DNA of 64,000 nt from UBA9300 sp964577305 (GTDB lineage: Bacteria > Bacteroidota > Bacteroidia > Bacteroidales > VadinHA17), in the NCBI GenBank assembly GCA_964577305.1, contig CAZNYS010000001.1:124001-188000 (forward strand). The letters run 5' to 3'. This document shows positions 1 to 8,378 of this stretch, piece by piece. Within the stretch, counting starts at the first letter, position 1; every line of letters starts with the position of its first letter. Position numbers and translations under genes: made by a program. The notes beneath the pieces were generated by a model that ran no database searches, was not told the DNA's origin, and saw nothing but the letters and a program-made list of their open reading frames with translations.

Positions 1-507
1 GTAGGGAATAATCATAGGGGCGCCTCCCCTGAACATAATAATATTCTCACCTCCGAACTGTGCATTTTCAACAGTTCCCTCTACAAGGTCCCACCTCGAG
101 GGGAATTCACCATTCTCCTCCCCGAGAAGGTTATCCTCAAAAATTATCTTATCTCCCGGGACAAAATCATATTTGCTCCAGCTGAGAGTCAGTGCATCCT
201 GGGCATCTATGGCACCTGGTGCATTAGCTGCATTTTCAGCGCCTGCAACCTGTCCCGGTGCTTCCCCCTGGTTGCCTGCCTGACCCTGTTCAACCGCGGT
301 GCTGTCTTTACCGATAACCGCCTCTTCAATACCTTTCTCCAACACATCGAAGCTCTTATTTACCGCTTCGTTTGCCTTTTGATTGGCACGCCTGTTAGCC
401 TCCCTGTTTATTTTCTTCTTAAGGTTAATTTTAACCTGGCAGTTTGCATCCACCGTTGTAAGAAGAAAAACAGCAATAATGATTGTGAAAACTGTCCTGA
501 TTTTCAT
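1..507 (-). CDS. Exported protein, N-terminal 169 residues only (cut by left edge)
   Basis: An open frame on the minus strand starts at ATG 507-505 and stays open to base 1, giving 169 visible residues. It begins with a basic residue pair and a hydrophobic signal peptide (about residues 1-24, ending ...TTVDANCQ), then a Lys/Arg/Ala/Asn-rich helical stretch, then a Gln/Gly/Ala-rich linker (about residues 85-120). The last part has a YDFVPGDK...GEFPSRWDL-like segment. From memory, such segments occur upstream of OmpA-type peptidoglycan-binding domains in Bacteroidota exported proteins, but the C-terminus is outside the window. So: exported, possibly OmpA-family, function unknown. The Cys near residue 23 is a poor lipobox, so signal peptidase I cleavage is more likely. 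Confidence 0.7.
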   Translation of the reverse strand, partial: MKIRTVFTIIIAVFLLTTVDANCQVKINLKKKINREANRRANQKANEAVNKSFDVLEKGIEEAVIGKDSTAVEQGQAGNQGEAPGQVAGAENAANAPGAIDAQDALTLSWSKYDFVPGDKIIFEDNLLGEENGEFPSRWDLVEGTVENAQFGGENIIMFRGGAPMIIPY

Positions 508-623
508 GATACTAATCTTTTTTCTTTTAAAATTACGAATCCCGGAGGAGATTTAACAGCACAGATTAGTATCCGCCCGGGATGAATTAGTATCGGGGTA
601 TAAAATAATAGTATTGATAATTT

Positions 624-1376
624 TTACAGGTAAAGAGAATCATTAATTGCCTGTATAACCTGCTTTTTAAGGTTTTGTGATACAGGTATTTTGGATTTGT
701 CCTTTAGCAGAAGGTATCCACCGTCACGTTTTACAAACCTGTCGACCCAGGTAATATTTACCAGGTGAGACTGGTGTACACGTATCATTCCGGATCCTGA
801 AAGAAGAGTGTCAAATTCTTTAATGGTACGTGATACCATTATCCGGCTGCCATCTGATAATATAAAACGGGTATAGTTACTGTCGGCCTCGGCCCTGACA
901 ATATCCGGTATTGCCACAAGATGAAGGTTCTCGGATGTATGCAACACTATTCTCTTCAGCACCTTCCTGCTTTCCAGGTTTTCCCGGAGGGCTTGCAGCT
1001 TTAACTGTTCCTCTTCAATATCAATAAGCCTGGCTGCCTTATCCACGGCTTCACATATATCCACGGTGTCAAAAGGTTTCAGAACAAAGTCCAGTGCGCT
1101 TACCTTGATCGCCCCCAGGGCATATTCCTGGTGTGCGGTGATAAAGATTACCTTGAAATCTATTGATGGTAATTTATTAAGAAGGTCGAACCCGGTACCG
1201 TCAGGCAGTTCAACATCGAGAAACAGCAGGTCAGGCTTATGCCCAAGTATCGATGCATAACCCTCACTTAAAGATCCTACAGAGGCTGCAATTTCAATGT
1301 CAGGGTATTTCTGCCTTATGATGGCCGATATTGAATTCCTGACTGCCGGTTCATCATCCACAATTACTGTTTTCAT
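624..1376 (-). CDS. LytTR-family response regulator
   Basis: A 250-residue response regulator. Receiver domain at residues 1-120 has the acidic pair D7-D8, phosphoacceptor D54 (in LFLDVELPDG), T80 and K100. A LytTR DNA-binding domain follows at about 145-248 (VRAEADSNYTRFILSDG, then RVHQSHLVNI). The frame is open further upstream to a TTG at 1400, but the ATG at 1376 is preferred: it begins directly with MKTVIVDDE, the normal receiver start, and leaves a 16-nt gap after the kinase stop instead of overlapping it. It is encoded directly downstream of the LytS-type kinase at 1393-3543, so the two form a cognate pair in one operon. Target genes cannot be read from the window. Confidence 0.93.
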   Translation of the reverse strand: MKTVIVDDEPAVRNSISAIIRQKYPDIEIAASVGSLSEGYASILGHKPDLLFLDVELPDGTGFDLLNKLPSIDFKVIFITAHQEYALGAIKVSALDFVLKPFDTVDICEAVDKAARLIDIEEEQLKLQALRENLESRKVLKRIVLHTSENLHLVAIPDIVRAEADSNYTRFILSDGSRIMVSRTIKEFDTLLSGSGMIRVHQSHLVNITWVDRFVKRDGGYLLLKDKSKIPVSQNLKKQVIQAINDSLYL

Positions 1377-1392
1377 CACCTTAAAATATTTA

Positions 1393-3543
1393 TCAGGCAA
1401 ATACCTTCCTTATGGGCATCATTATAATAACTTTTGTACCAGAAGGCTGTGATTCTTCATACAGGTCTTTTATCTGATAACTAATATTCCTGCTTTTCAG
1501 TTTTTTCCTGAAGAAATCCAGTCTTTCCTGTATAAGCATGGTGGAAATTGACTGCTTCTTTATTCCCTGTCCTTTCTCCCCTGGTGCTTTTCCCCTTCCA
1601 ACACCATTATCTGTCACTTCCAGTTTCAGGAGTTCATTTTCAAGCTTATAAGAGACCTCAATTTTCCCGCCGTTCTTTCCGGGCAATAGACCATGCTCAA
1701 CAGAGTTCTCAAGGCATGGCTGCGCCAGCATGGGAGGGACAGCAATATTTTCCGTATCAATCGGGCTGTCTATATTAAATTTATATTCAAATTCTGTTTC
1801 AAACCTCAATTGCTGTACATCGAGGTACAATTTCAGGGTTTCTATCTCTTTTTCAAGGGGAATAAACTCTTCCCTGGAATTCTCAAGAATATTACGCATC
1901 AGGCTGGCGATCTTAACCAGGAAGGTATTTGCCTTTTCCGGCTGACCTGCAAGAATAAGGTCCTGTACGGCACAGAGGGAGTTGAATATAAAATGCGGGT
2001 TCATCTGTGCCCTGAGCAGTCTCTGCTCCAGGTCTATCCTGGCATAGCGTGCCCTCAACCGGGTATTATGGATATAGAATAAGAAGATAATAACCAGCAA
2101 TATTACCAGTATAATTAATCCTTTTACATAAAGGTTTTGTTGTTTGATCCTGTTTTCACGTATCAATAGCTCCTGCCGGTGTTCAAATTCAGCTGCCTCC
2201 TGTTTCCTGTCATACTCATTCTGTATTTCAAGTCGTGTTACTTTTTTCAGGAATTCATTGCTACTTATACTGTCGTTGATTGAATGGAACTCTTTCAGGT
2301 ATTCATAAGCAAGGTCTTTCCTGCCTGTCTCACTGTAAATATCACTAAGCAGGCCTGCAGCAGCGGATATCACTATTGGTTCATTTTGTTCCACAGCCAT
2401 TCTATATGCCTTTTTAGCATTCATCATGGCTTCATCATAATTCTTCCTTCCCCGCTGAACACGTCCGAGCGTTATAAGGTAGGATGGCAACCCCGGATCA
2501 TTTAACCTCTCAGCAATACTTATTGATCTTGATATATAATAATTTGCCGAGTCCAGATTACCTTTCAGAAAAAATGTTGCTGCAATATTATGGCATGCGG
2601 CTGCTACTCCTGACGGGTAGTTCATCTCCTCGTTCAGGCGCAGCCCCTTACTTAGGAAATAAAGTGAACTGTCAAGCCGGTTTTGGGCTGAATATATCTG
2701 GGATATATTGTTCAGGGTTTTACTCAGCTCCCAGAGGTCACCGGTGCGTTCAGATATCGGGACTTTCTTAAAATTGAACTCTAATGCCTTATCATATTCT
2801 TTCTGGTAGAAGTACATTAAGGCTATCGAACCATAGGCAATAGCCAGGCCTCCGGAATCCTTTTTTAATTCCCAGAGACTGAGGGCTTCGAAATAAGAGT
2901 CAATTGCATCATTGAAGAGCAACATATCCTTATAGATATTACCCAGTGTATTAAGTGCATCTGCAAGAGGAACGGTGTCATTTATTGACCGGGCTGTTTC
3001 AATTGCCCTGTTTGTCATTTCAAGGGCACCATCAAAATCACTCTTCTGCCTTGCCAGGTGCGTAAGGGCACTGAGGGCATTTAACATGCCCCTTTTATCT
3101 CCAGCCTTTTCAAAATTCTCAAGGCTTAGACTGCTATAATTTTCCGATTCGTCAAGCATGCCTTTCAGGCTGTATACATAGGCCAGGCAGTAACAGGCCC
3201 GTGCCTTGCCGGTGATATCACCGGTTTTATCGTAAAGATCAAGGGCCTGGTAATTATAATATGCGGCACTGTCATCGGGGTTATACTTTGCAAAATAGGC
3301 CATCCCCAGGGCCAGGCTGGCATCTGCTATCCCTTTTTTATACATTATCTCACGTGAGGCTGATAATGCCCTGTGGGCATCCCTGATAGCAAGATCAGGA
3401 TTACTCCTGGCCAAAATATATGCCTGGCGAGTCTGGCTATTTATTGATGCAGTATCAACATCCTGATCCTGAACAACAGGAATGGCTGTTAACTGGCACG
3501 ACAGCGAAATAACTAATGTTGCAAAAACAGAAAGATAGCCCAT
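1393..3543 (-). CDS. TPR-containing LytS-type sensor histidine kinase
   Basis: A 716-residue sensor. Residues 1-21 are a signal peptide. About residues 40-430 form a tandem of TPR repeats (recurring Ala/Gly/Tyr-spaced helical pairs), predicted to lie in the periplasm. A coiled coil runs at about 435-470, and one transmembrane segment at about 473-492. The cytoplasmic His_kinase domain has phosphoacceptor H517 in the motif RAQMNPHFIFNSL. The HATPase domain shows N613 (PCLENSVEHG) and the DNGVGRG box at about 646-652. This layout (periplasmic TPR, one TM, LytS kinase) is common in Bacteroidota. It is the first gene of a two-gene operon with the LytTR regulator. The ligand or partner bound by the TPR array is unknown. 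Confidence 0.93.
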   Translation of the reverse strand: MGYLSVFATLVISLSCQLTAIPVVQDQDVDTASINSQTRQAYILARSNPDLAIRDAHRALSASREIMYKKGIADASLALGMAYFAKYNPDDSAAYYNYQALDLYDKTGDITGKARACYCLAYVYSLKGMLDESENYSSLSLENFEKAGDKRGMLNALSALTHLARQKSDFDGALEMTNRAIETARSINDTVPLADALNTLGNIYKDMLLFNDAIDSYFEALSLWELKKDSGGLAIAYGSIALMYFYQKEYDKALEFNFKKVPISERTGDLWELSKTLNNISQIYSAQNRLDSSLYFLSKGLRLNEEMNYPSGVAAACHNIAATFFLKGNLDSANYYISRSISIAERLNDPGLPSYLITLGRVQRGRKNYDEAMMNAKKAYRMAVEQNEPIVISAAAGLLSDIYSETGRKDLAYEYLKEFHSINDSISSNEFLKKVTRLEIQNEYDRKQEAAEFEHRQELLIRENRIKQQNLYVKGLIILVILLVIIFLFYIHNTRLRARYARIDLEQRLLRAQMNPHFIFNSLCAVQDLILAGQPEKANTFLVKIASLMRNILENSREEFIPLEKEIETLKLYLDVQQLRFETEFEYKFNIDSPIDTENIAVPPMLAQPCLENSVEHGLLPGKNGGKIEVSYKLENELLKLEVTDNGVGRGKAPGEKGQGIKKQSISTMLIQERLDFFRKKLKSRNISYQIKDLYEESQPSGTKVIIMMPIRKVFA

Positions 3544-3674
3544 TTATTATCTTCTTGAAGAGATAGATTGACTGTTAAAAATAGCAAATTTCAACGGAAC
3601 GTCAGCGATATTACCAGGATTAATAATTGAGCTAAATCCTGATCTTTATTTTACCTGAATGAAAATAATAATGT

Positions 3675-4685
3675 TTACCGGGGAGCACTGAATATCTCCT
3701 CCGAGTTTAATAGCAGGTCAACATACTGGGCTCTTTTGTAGACAAAAGGATTACTGCTGAGCCTGTTTTTAGACAGTTTGCCCCTGAATTCCTCTATACT
3801 CCCATAGTTTTTCCTCTCCATCCATTCACTCATTTCTTTTATTATCTTATTGATCTGTGTGAGGCCGTTTTTATACATTGTGCTTACCACCTGTACAGCA
3901 GTTGATCCTGCCAATATCATCTTTATTACATCTGCACCGGTAAATATGCCGTGTGAGCTGCATATGTCTGCCTTTATATTTTCAAATAATATGCCTGCAT
4001 ACCTCAAAGATTTTCTGTAATCCCCTTCATTGCTCAGGTTAAATGTCTTGATATGTTTCTCACTGTCAATATCAATATCGGGCTGGAAGAAGGAGTTAAA
4101 AAGCACAAATGAATCAGCCCCGGCCCCTTCGAGCTTTTTTATGAAATTCAGAACATTGGAGTAGTCAGAGCTCAGTTTTACACTTACCGGTGTTGAGATA
4201 TTTTTTTTGATCTCTTTTACAATACTGATTTGTTCGTTTTCTATCTCTTCAGCATTTTTATTGAAATCCAGTGGGGTCTTATAGAAATTCAGTTCAATAC
4301 CGTCAACCCCGGTTTCATTTATCAGCTTTGCATATTCAATCCATGTATCACTTTCGATTGCATTCAAACTGGCTATCAGGGGAACCGAAAGGTTCTCTTT
4401 TGCTTCCCTTATATTCAACAAATGTTCATCAGGTCCTGCATGTTCGATATTGGGATGCGTGGTGATCATTTCGGCATGCAGTTCATTATATTGGGTCATG
4501 CTTTCGTCCATCTGGTACCTCTCGAGCTGGATCTGTTCCTCGAACAATGATTTATAAACAATTGCTGCGGCACCTTGCTCTTCTGCCTTCTTAAGCTTAT
4601 CCAGGTCAGTAACCATATTGGAAGCTCCGACAATTATTGGATTATCTAATTCAATGCCCATGTAATTTACTTTCAAGTTTTTCAT
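3675..4685 (-). CDS. Dihydroorotate dehydrogenase-like FMN protein
   Basis: A 336-residue soluble TIM-barrel protein of the dihydroorotate dehydrogenase-like family. Visible family features are the N-terminal LDNPIIVGASN segment, GIELNFY, the FMN-contacting lysine in TPVSVKLS, and the C-terminal phosphate-binding region SHGIFTGADVIKMILAGS. It differs from true PyrD in having long charged inserts (about residues 45-90). In related Bacteroidota the family is annotated as 'DHODH-like' with no proven substrate, so a role in pyrimidine synthesis should not be assumed. It stands alone, divergent from the GH127 gene, and is not in a pyrimidine operon. Confidence 0.8.
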   Translation of the reverse strand: MKNLKVNYMGIELDNPIIVGASNMVTDLDKLKKAEEQGAAAIVYKSLFEEQIQLERYQMDESMTQYNELHAEMITTHPNIEHAGPDEHLLNIREAKENLSVPLIASLNAIESDTWIEYAKLINETGVDGIELNFYKTPLDFNKNAEEIENEQISIVKEIKKNISTPVSVKLSSDYSNVLNFIKKLEGAGADSFVLFNSFFQPDIDIDSEKHIKTFNLSNEGDYRKSLRYAGILFENIKADICSSHGIFTGADVIKMILAGSTAVQVVSTMYKNGLTQINKIIKEMSEWMERKNYGSIEEFRGKLSKNRLSSNPFVYKRAQYVDLLLNSEEIFSAPR

Positions 4686-4771
4686 AGTTGTGGCTTAAGT
4701 ATTTTGAGATCTATATTATACATAAGACAATTTTGTACTCCTTTTGTTTAAGAATATTCTGTTATAACCAC

Positions 4772-4779
4772 TATCTTTG
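4772..4779 (+). promoter_or_regulatory. Candidate -7 promoter element for the GH127 gene
   Basis: TATCTTTG is a perfect match to the Bacteroidota -7 consensus TAnnTTTG and lies 42 nt before the ATG at 4822. A TTTG is present further upstream (4743-4746), but its spacing is longer than usual. Confidence 0.5.
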
Positions 4780-4821
4780 GCAGGAAGGTGCAGCAAATGC
4801 TAACCTTATAACATATAGATT

Positions 4822-7572
4822 ATGAGGGTTTTATTTCAACTTTTAATTTATGCTTTCTTACCTGTTTTTCTGACTATTGTAAAAACAGGATCGTCTGGAA
4901 TAAATAACCCCAAAACCCTCAATTTCAGTTCAGTCATAATATCCAGTGATTCAACCACAGATAAACCGGCCAAATCCGATAATGATTATCCTATAATACC
5001 TGTTCCTTTTACAGCAATTACTCTTTCTGATAGTTTCTGGTTACCCAGGATTAACACGATTTATGAGGTTACCATACCACATGCACTGGCCCAGTCAGCA
5101 AACAGGATAATGAATTTCAAGATAGCGGCAGGCATTGAAAATGGAATATTTCAATCGTCCTATCCATTTGATGATTCAGATGTATACAAGATAATTGAAG
5201 CAGCAAGTTATTCACTTTATTATAATCCCGATGAGGAGCTTGAGGCTGAAATAGATACCATAATATCATATATAGCCATGGCGCAGGAACCGGATGGCTA
5301 TTTATATACCTGCCGTACCATAGGTTCCTACCCTGCAGGTTTCCCTGTAAGCTGGCTGGGGAATAACCGCTGGGAAGAAGTTCAGGATTTAAGCCATGAG
5401 TTATACAACCTGGGTCATCTGTTTGAAGCAGCCTGTGCTTATTTCCAGGCTACCGGTAAGGAGAATCTTCTGGATATAGCAGTGAAAGCTGCCGACCTGG
5501 TTGATTTAACTTTCGGATGGGACAAACTGGAAAAATACCCGGGGCATCAGATAGTTGAAACAGGGCTTGCCAGGCTTTACCGTATAACAGGTGATACAAG
5601 ATATCTTGACCTGGCAAAATTCTTCCTTGATGTTCGTGGGCCCGGGGGACCGGAATATTGCCAGGCTCATTTAAGAGTGGTTGACCAGGCTACTGCTGTT
5701 GGTCATGCTGTAAGGGCAGTATATATGTATGCAGGAATGGCTGATGTGGCTGCGATTATGAATGATCATTCATATATTACTGCAATAGGAAGGATATGGG
5801 ATGATATAGTTACAGGGAAAATATATGTAACAGGTGGGATAGGGGCTTCAGGAGGAAATGAAGGCTTTAACGACGATTACTACCTGCCGAATTCAAGTGC
5901 TTATTGTGAAACATGTGCATCGGTAGGGAATATCTATTTCAATCACAGGTTATTTCTTCTTCACGGAGAGGCAAAATATATTGACGTCCTGGAACGCACA
6001 CTTTACAATGCACTACTTTCAGGGATATCACTCTCGGGAGATAGATTCTTTTATCCTAACCGGCTGGCTTCAGACGGAGCAGTGAATCGAAGCAGCTGGT
6101 TTAATTGTGCATGTTGCCCGCCTAATATTGCGAGGCTGATTCCTTCAGTTCCGGGTTACATTTACGCCTTCAGGGAAGACACTCTGTATATCAACCTGTT
6201 CATGAGCGATACAGCAAGTTTTTCTCTTGGCGGGAATAATATCCGGATAATCCAGGAAACCGCTTATCCATGGGAAGGGATTGTGAATATAGAAATAAGC
6301 CCAGAAATCAGCAGAGAATATACACTGATGATTCGTATACCCGGGTGGGCAAGAAATGATGCCATATATGGAGATTTATACAGCTTTTACAACACCACGG
6401 ATAAGACTGTATCCCTTACAATTAACGGAGAGAATTTTTCATATGACCTGCATAATGGTTATGCTGTTATTAGCCGTGACTGGAACGCTGGGGATAAGTT
6501 AACCCTAAACCTGCCGATGGAGCCGCGAAAGCTGATTGCCCACGAACAAATCCTTGATGACCGGGATAAATTTGCTGTCCAGAGGGGGCCGCTTGTATAT
6601 TGTGCTGAAGGAATTGATAATGATGGGAATATTATTTCGTATAGTTATGATGAAGATGTAGAACTTAATTCAAGGTTTGAGGAATCTATAATGGGTGGTA
6701 TACAGCTTATCAGTCTTAATTCAACACAGATTGATGGAAGCCCCGGGGAGGAAGTAACCCTTATTCCCTATTCATACTGGAATAACCGCGGACCATCAAG
6801 CATGCAGGTCTGGTTGTCTGATTATAAGGATATATCATACCCTGATTCCCTTATACTGATATTAAATGATGATTATGCCTCAACCAACCATGTCTCTTCC
6901 TGGGAGACCTTAACCAGCATTTACGACCTTTTTGAACCTTCAAGCTCATCCGATAAGGGACCCGGGGCTTTTGGAAACTGGAGATATGATGGAGGAACGG
7001 TAGGTATATGGAACTGGGTCCAGTATAATTTTGCAGAGGGAAAAACAATAAGTTCATCAGAGGTTTACTGGTGGAGAGATGGTGCCGGTATTAATATTCC
7101 TGATTCATCATATTTATCTTATTATGATGAGGCTGGCGGTAAATTTGTCAGGATAGAATCCACACTGAAAGGAGGGGATGATATTCATGCAGACCGGTAT
7201 AATAAGGAAGTCTTTTATCCTGTGAAAACAAAGAAAATCAGGCTAAATTTTTACGGCAATTCTTATGCACAGGGTATTCTTGAATGGAAGGTGTACTGGC
7301 CTGCAAACTGGACATATTCTTCAAAAATATATGACCAGGAAATACCTGTTCAAATATATCCTAACCCGGCTGTAAATAGTACCTGTGTTGAGCTTGGCAC
7401 GCCGGGGGAAGCAGAAATTTCGGTTTATACACTTACAGGAAATCTTGTATATAACAACCAATTCAACAGAAACATCATTATCAGCGCTTCAGATATAGGA
7501 GGCAGAGGGATATATATTACCAGTATAACCGTTAAAGGTGATGTACTTACCAGGATAATTGTCTTTCAATAA
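4822..7572 (+). CDS. Secreted GH127 beta-L-arabinofuranosidase-like enzyme with T9SS sorting domain
   Basis: A 916-residue exported glycoside hydrolase. A signal peptide (about 1-22) and a Ser/Thr/Lys linker lead into a GH127 (DUF1680) (alpha/alpha)6 barrel at about 65-440, then beta domains. The family's zinc/nucleophile site is intact: E347 (GGNEGF, acid/base candidate), E363 and C365 in YCETCAS, and C431-C432 in CACCPPN. In the characterised HypBA1 enzyme the equivalent cysteines bind zinc and one is the nucleophile. A discoidin-like beta region sits at about 690-830. Residues about 846-916 are a type A T9SS sorting domain (QIYPNPAVNS ... GIYITSI), so the protein is expected to be exported by T9SS. 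Family members remove beta-L-arabinofuranose from pectic or glycoprotein glycans. The gene stands alone, with its own candidate promoter. Confidence 0.9.
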   Translation: MRVLFQLLIYAFLPVFLTIVKTGSSGINNPKTLNFSSVIISSDSTTDKPAKSDNDYPIIPVPFTAITLSDSFWLPRINTIYEVTIPHALAQSANRIMNFKIAAGIENGIFQSSYPFDDSDVYKIIEAASYSLYYNPDEELEAEIDTIISYIAMAQEPDGYLYTCRTIGSYPAGFPVSWLGNNRWEEVQDLSHELYNLGHLFEAACAYFQATGKENLLDIAVKAADLVDLTFGWDKLEKYPGHQIVETGLARLYRITGDTRYLDLAKFFLDVRGPGGPEYCQAHLRVVDQATAVGHAVRAVYMYAGMADVAAIMNDHSYITAIGRIWDDIVTGKIYVTGGIGASGGNEGFNDDYYLPNSSAYCETCASVGNIYFNHRLFLLHGEAKYIDVLERTLYNALLSGISLSGDRFFYPNRLASDGAVNRSSWFNCACCPPNIARLIPSVPGYIYAFREDTLYINLFMSDTASFSLGGNNIRIIQETAYPWEGIVNIEISPEISREYTLMIRIPGWARNDAIYGDLYSFYNTTDKTVSLTINGENFSYDLHNGYAVISRDWNAGDKLTLNLPMEPRKLIAHEQILDDRDKFAVQRGPLVYCAEGIDNDGNIISYSYDEDVELNSRFEESIMGGIQLISLNSTQIDGSPGEEVTLIPYSYWNNRGPSSMQVWLSDYKDISYPDSLILILNDDYASTNHVSSWETLTSIYDLFEPSSSSDKGPGAFGNWRYDGGTVGIWNWVQYNFAEGKTISSSEVYWWRDGAGINIPDSSYLSYYDEAGGKFVRIESTLKGGDDIHADRYNKEVFYPVKTKKIRLNFYGNSYAQGILEWKVYWPANWTYSSKIYDQEIPVQIYPNPAVNSTCVELGTPGEAEISVYTLTGNLVYNNQFNRNIIISASDIGGRGIYITSITVKGDVLTRIIVFQ

Positions 7573-7686
7573 TATATTAATCACAGTTACACCACTAAAA
7601 CCTTAATGTGGATTGTTGAGGTGCATCTTTTGCACACAATTCCGGTACGGGCCCATCAACGGGATCGTGACTTTCGGCCTGTTTCA

Positions 7687-8376
7687 TCATTCGGTATTCC
7701 TGACAAGTTCCGCCAGGTCCTTTTCCTTTCCGATGACAAGGAGTGAATGTTCACTCTTTAAAACTGTTTTTTCAAAGCCCACATAGTCCATTGTATGTGC
7801 TTCTGGTTCCCCGGAATCATTTATCCTGCTTTTCAGTCCGATGATATTTACATTGTATTTAGATCTGATTTCCAGCTCCACAATGGTTTTCCCGATTAAC
7901 TCTCCGGGTATCTTGATCTCCACCAGGTATATATCAGGGGCAAACTCGTCGATAAAATGAATATCCCGGTTCAGCAGTCTCAGGGCAAACCTTCTTCCTT
8001 CCTGCCTCTCGGGGAAAAGTATCTCGGTGATATCCATTTTTTCAAGTATCTTATACTGGATATCTTTGGTAGCCCTGGAATAAATTGTTTTTACACCCAG
8101 TTCCTTCAGCATTTCAATAGTCAATATGTTTGACTCAAAGGCATCACCCATCGAAAGGATCACAATATCATCAGGTTTGATGAATTTGGCAAGGGCAGAC
8201 AGATCAAGGTTATCAATGTGTACCGCATATTTGAATCCCTCAGATTTCATATTACTGACAAGAATTGGATCATGATCCATAATGATGATATCCGCATCAT
8301 GTTCATAAAGGGTTCTGGCAATTTCCCTGCCAAAAGCTCCAAGTCCGATTAAAACAAATCGCTGATTATTATCCAT
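7687..8376 (-). CDS. trkA: TrkA/KtrA-type potassium channel regulatory subunit
   Basis: A 229-residue cytoplasmic protein with an N-terminal RCK Rossmann domain (dinucleotide-binding GLGAFG at about residues 12-17, acidic IMDHD at the end of beta 2) and a C-terminal RCK_C domain (about 145-225). RCK subunits gate the TrkH/KtrB channel in response to bound nucleotides. It lies 2 nt downstream of the trkH-type gene on the same strand, so the two are one transcript. At this size (a single RCK-N/RCK-C unit) it is closer to KtrA than to the duplicated E. coli TrkA. Confidence 0.92.
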   Translation of the reverse strand: MDNNQRFVLIGLGAFGREIARTLYEHDADIIIMDHDPILVSNMKSEGFKYAVHIDNLDLSALAKFIKPDDIVILSMGDAFESNILTIEMLKELGVKTIYSRATKDIQYKILEKMDITEILFPERQEGRRFALRLLNRDIHFIDEFAPDIYLVEIKIPGELIGKTIVELEIRSKYNVNIIGLKSRINDSGEPEAHTMDYVGFEKTVLKSEHSLLVIGKEKDLAELVRNTE

Positions 8377-8378
8377 AA

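Noticed and set aside
1398..1400. TTG start for the LytTR regulator
   Set aside because: It would overlap the kinase stop; the ATG at 1376 begins with the usual receiver sequence.
7573..7686. Terminator between the GH127 and trkA genes
   Set aside because: No strong hairpin with a T-tract could be seen by eye in this 114-bp gap.
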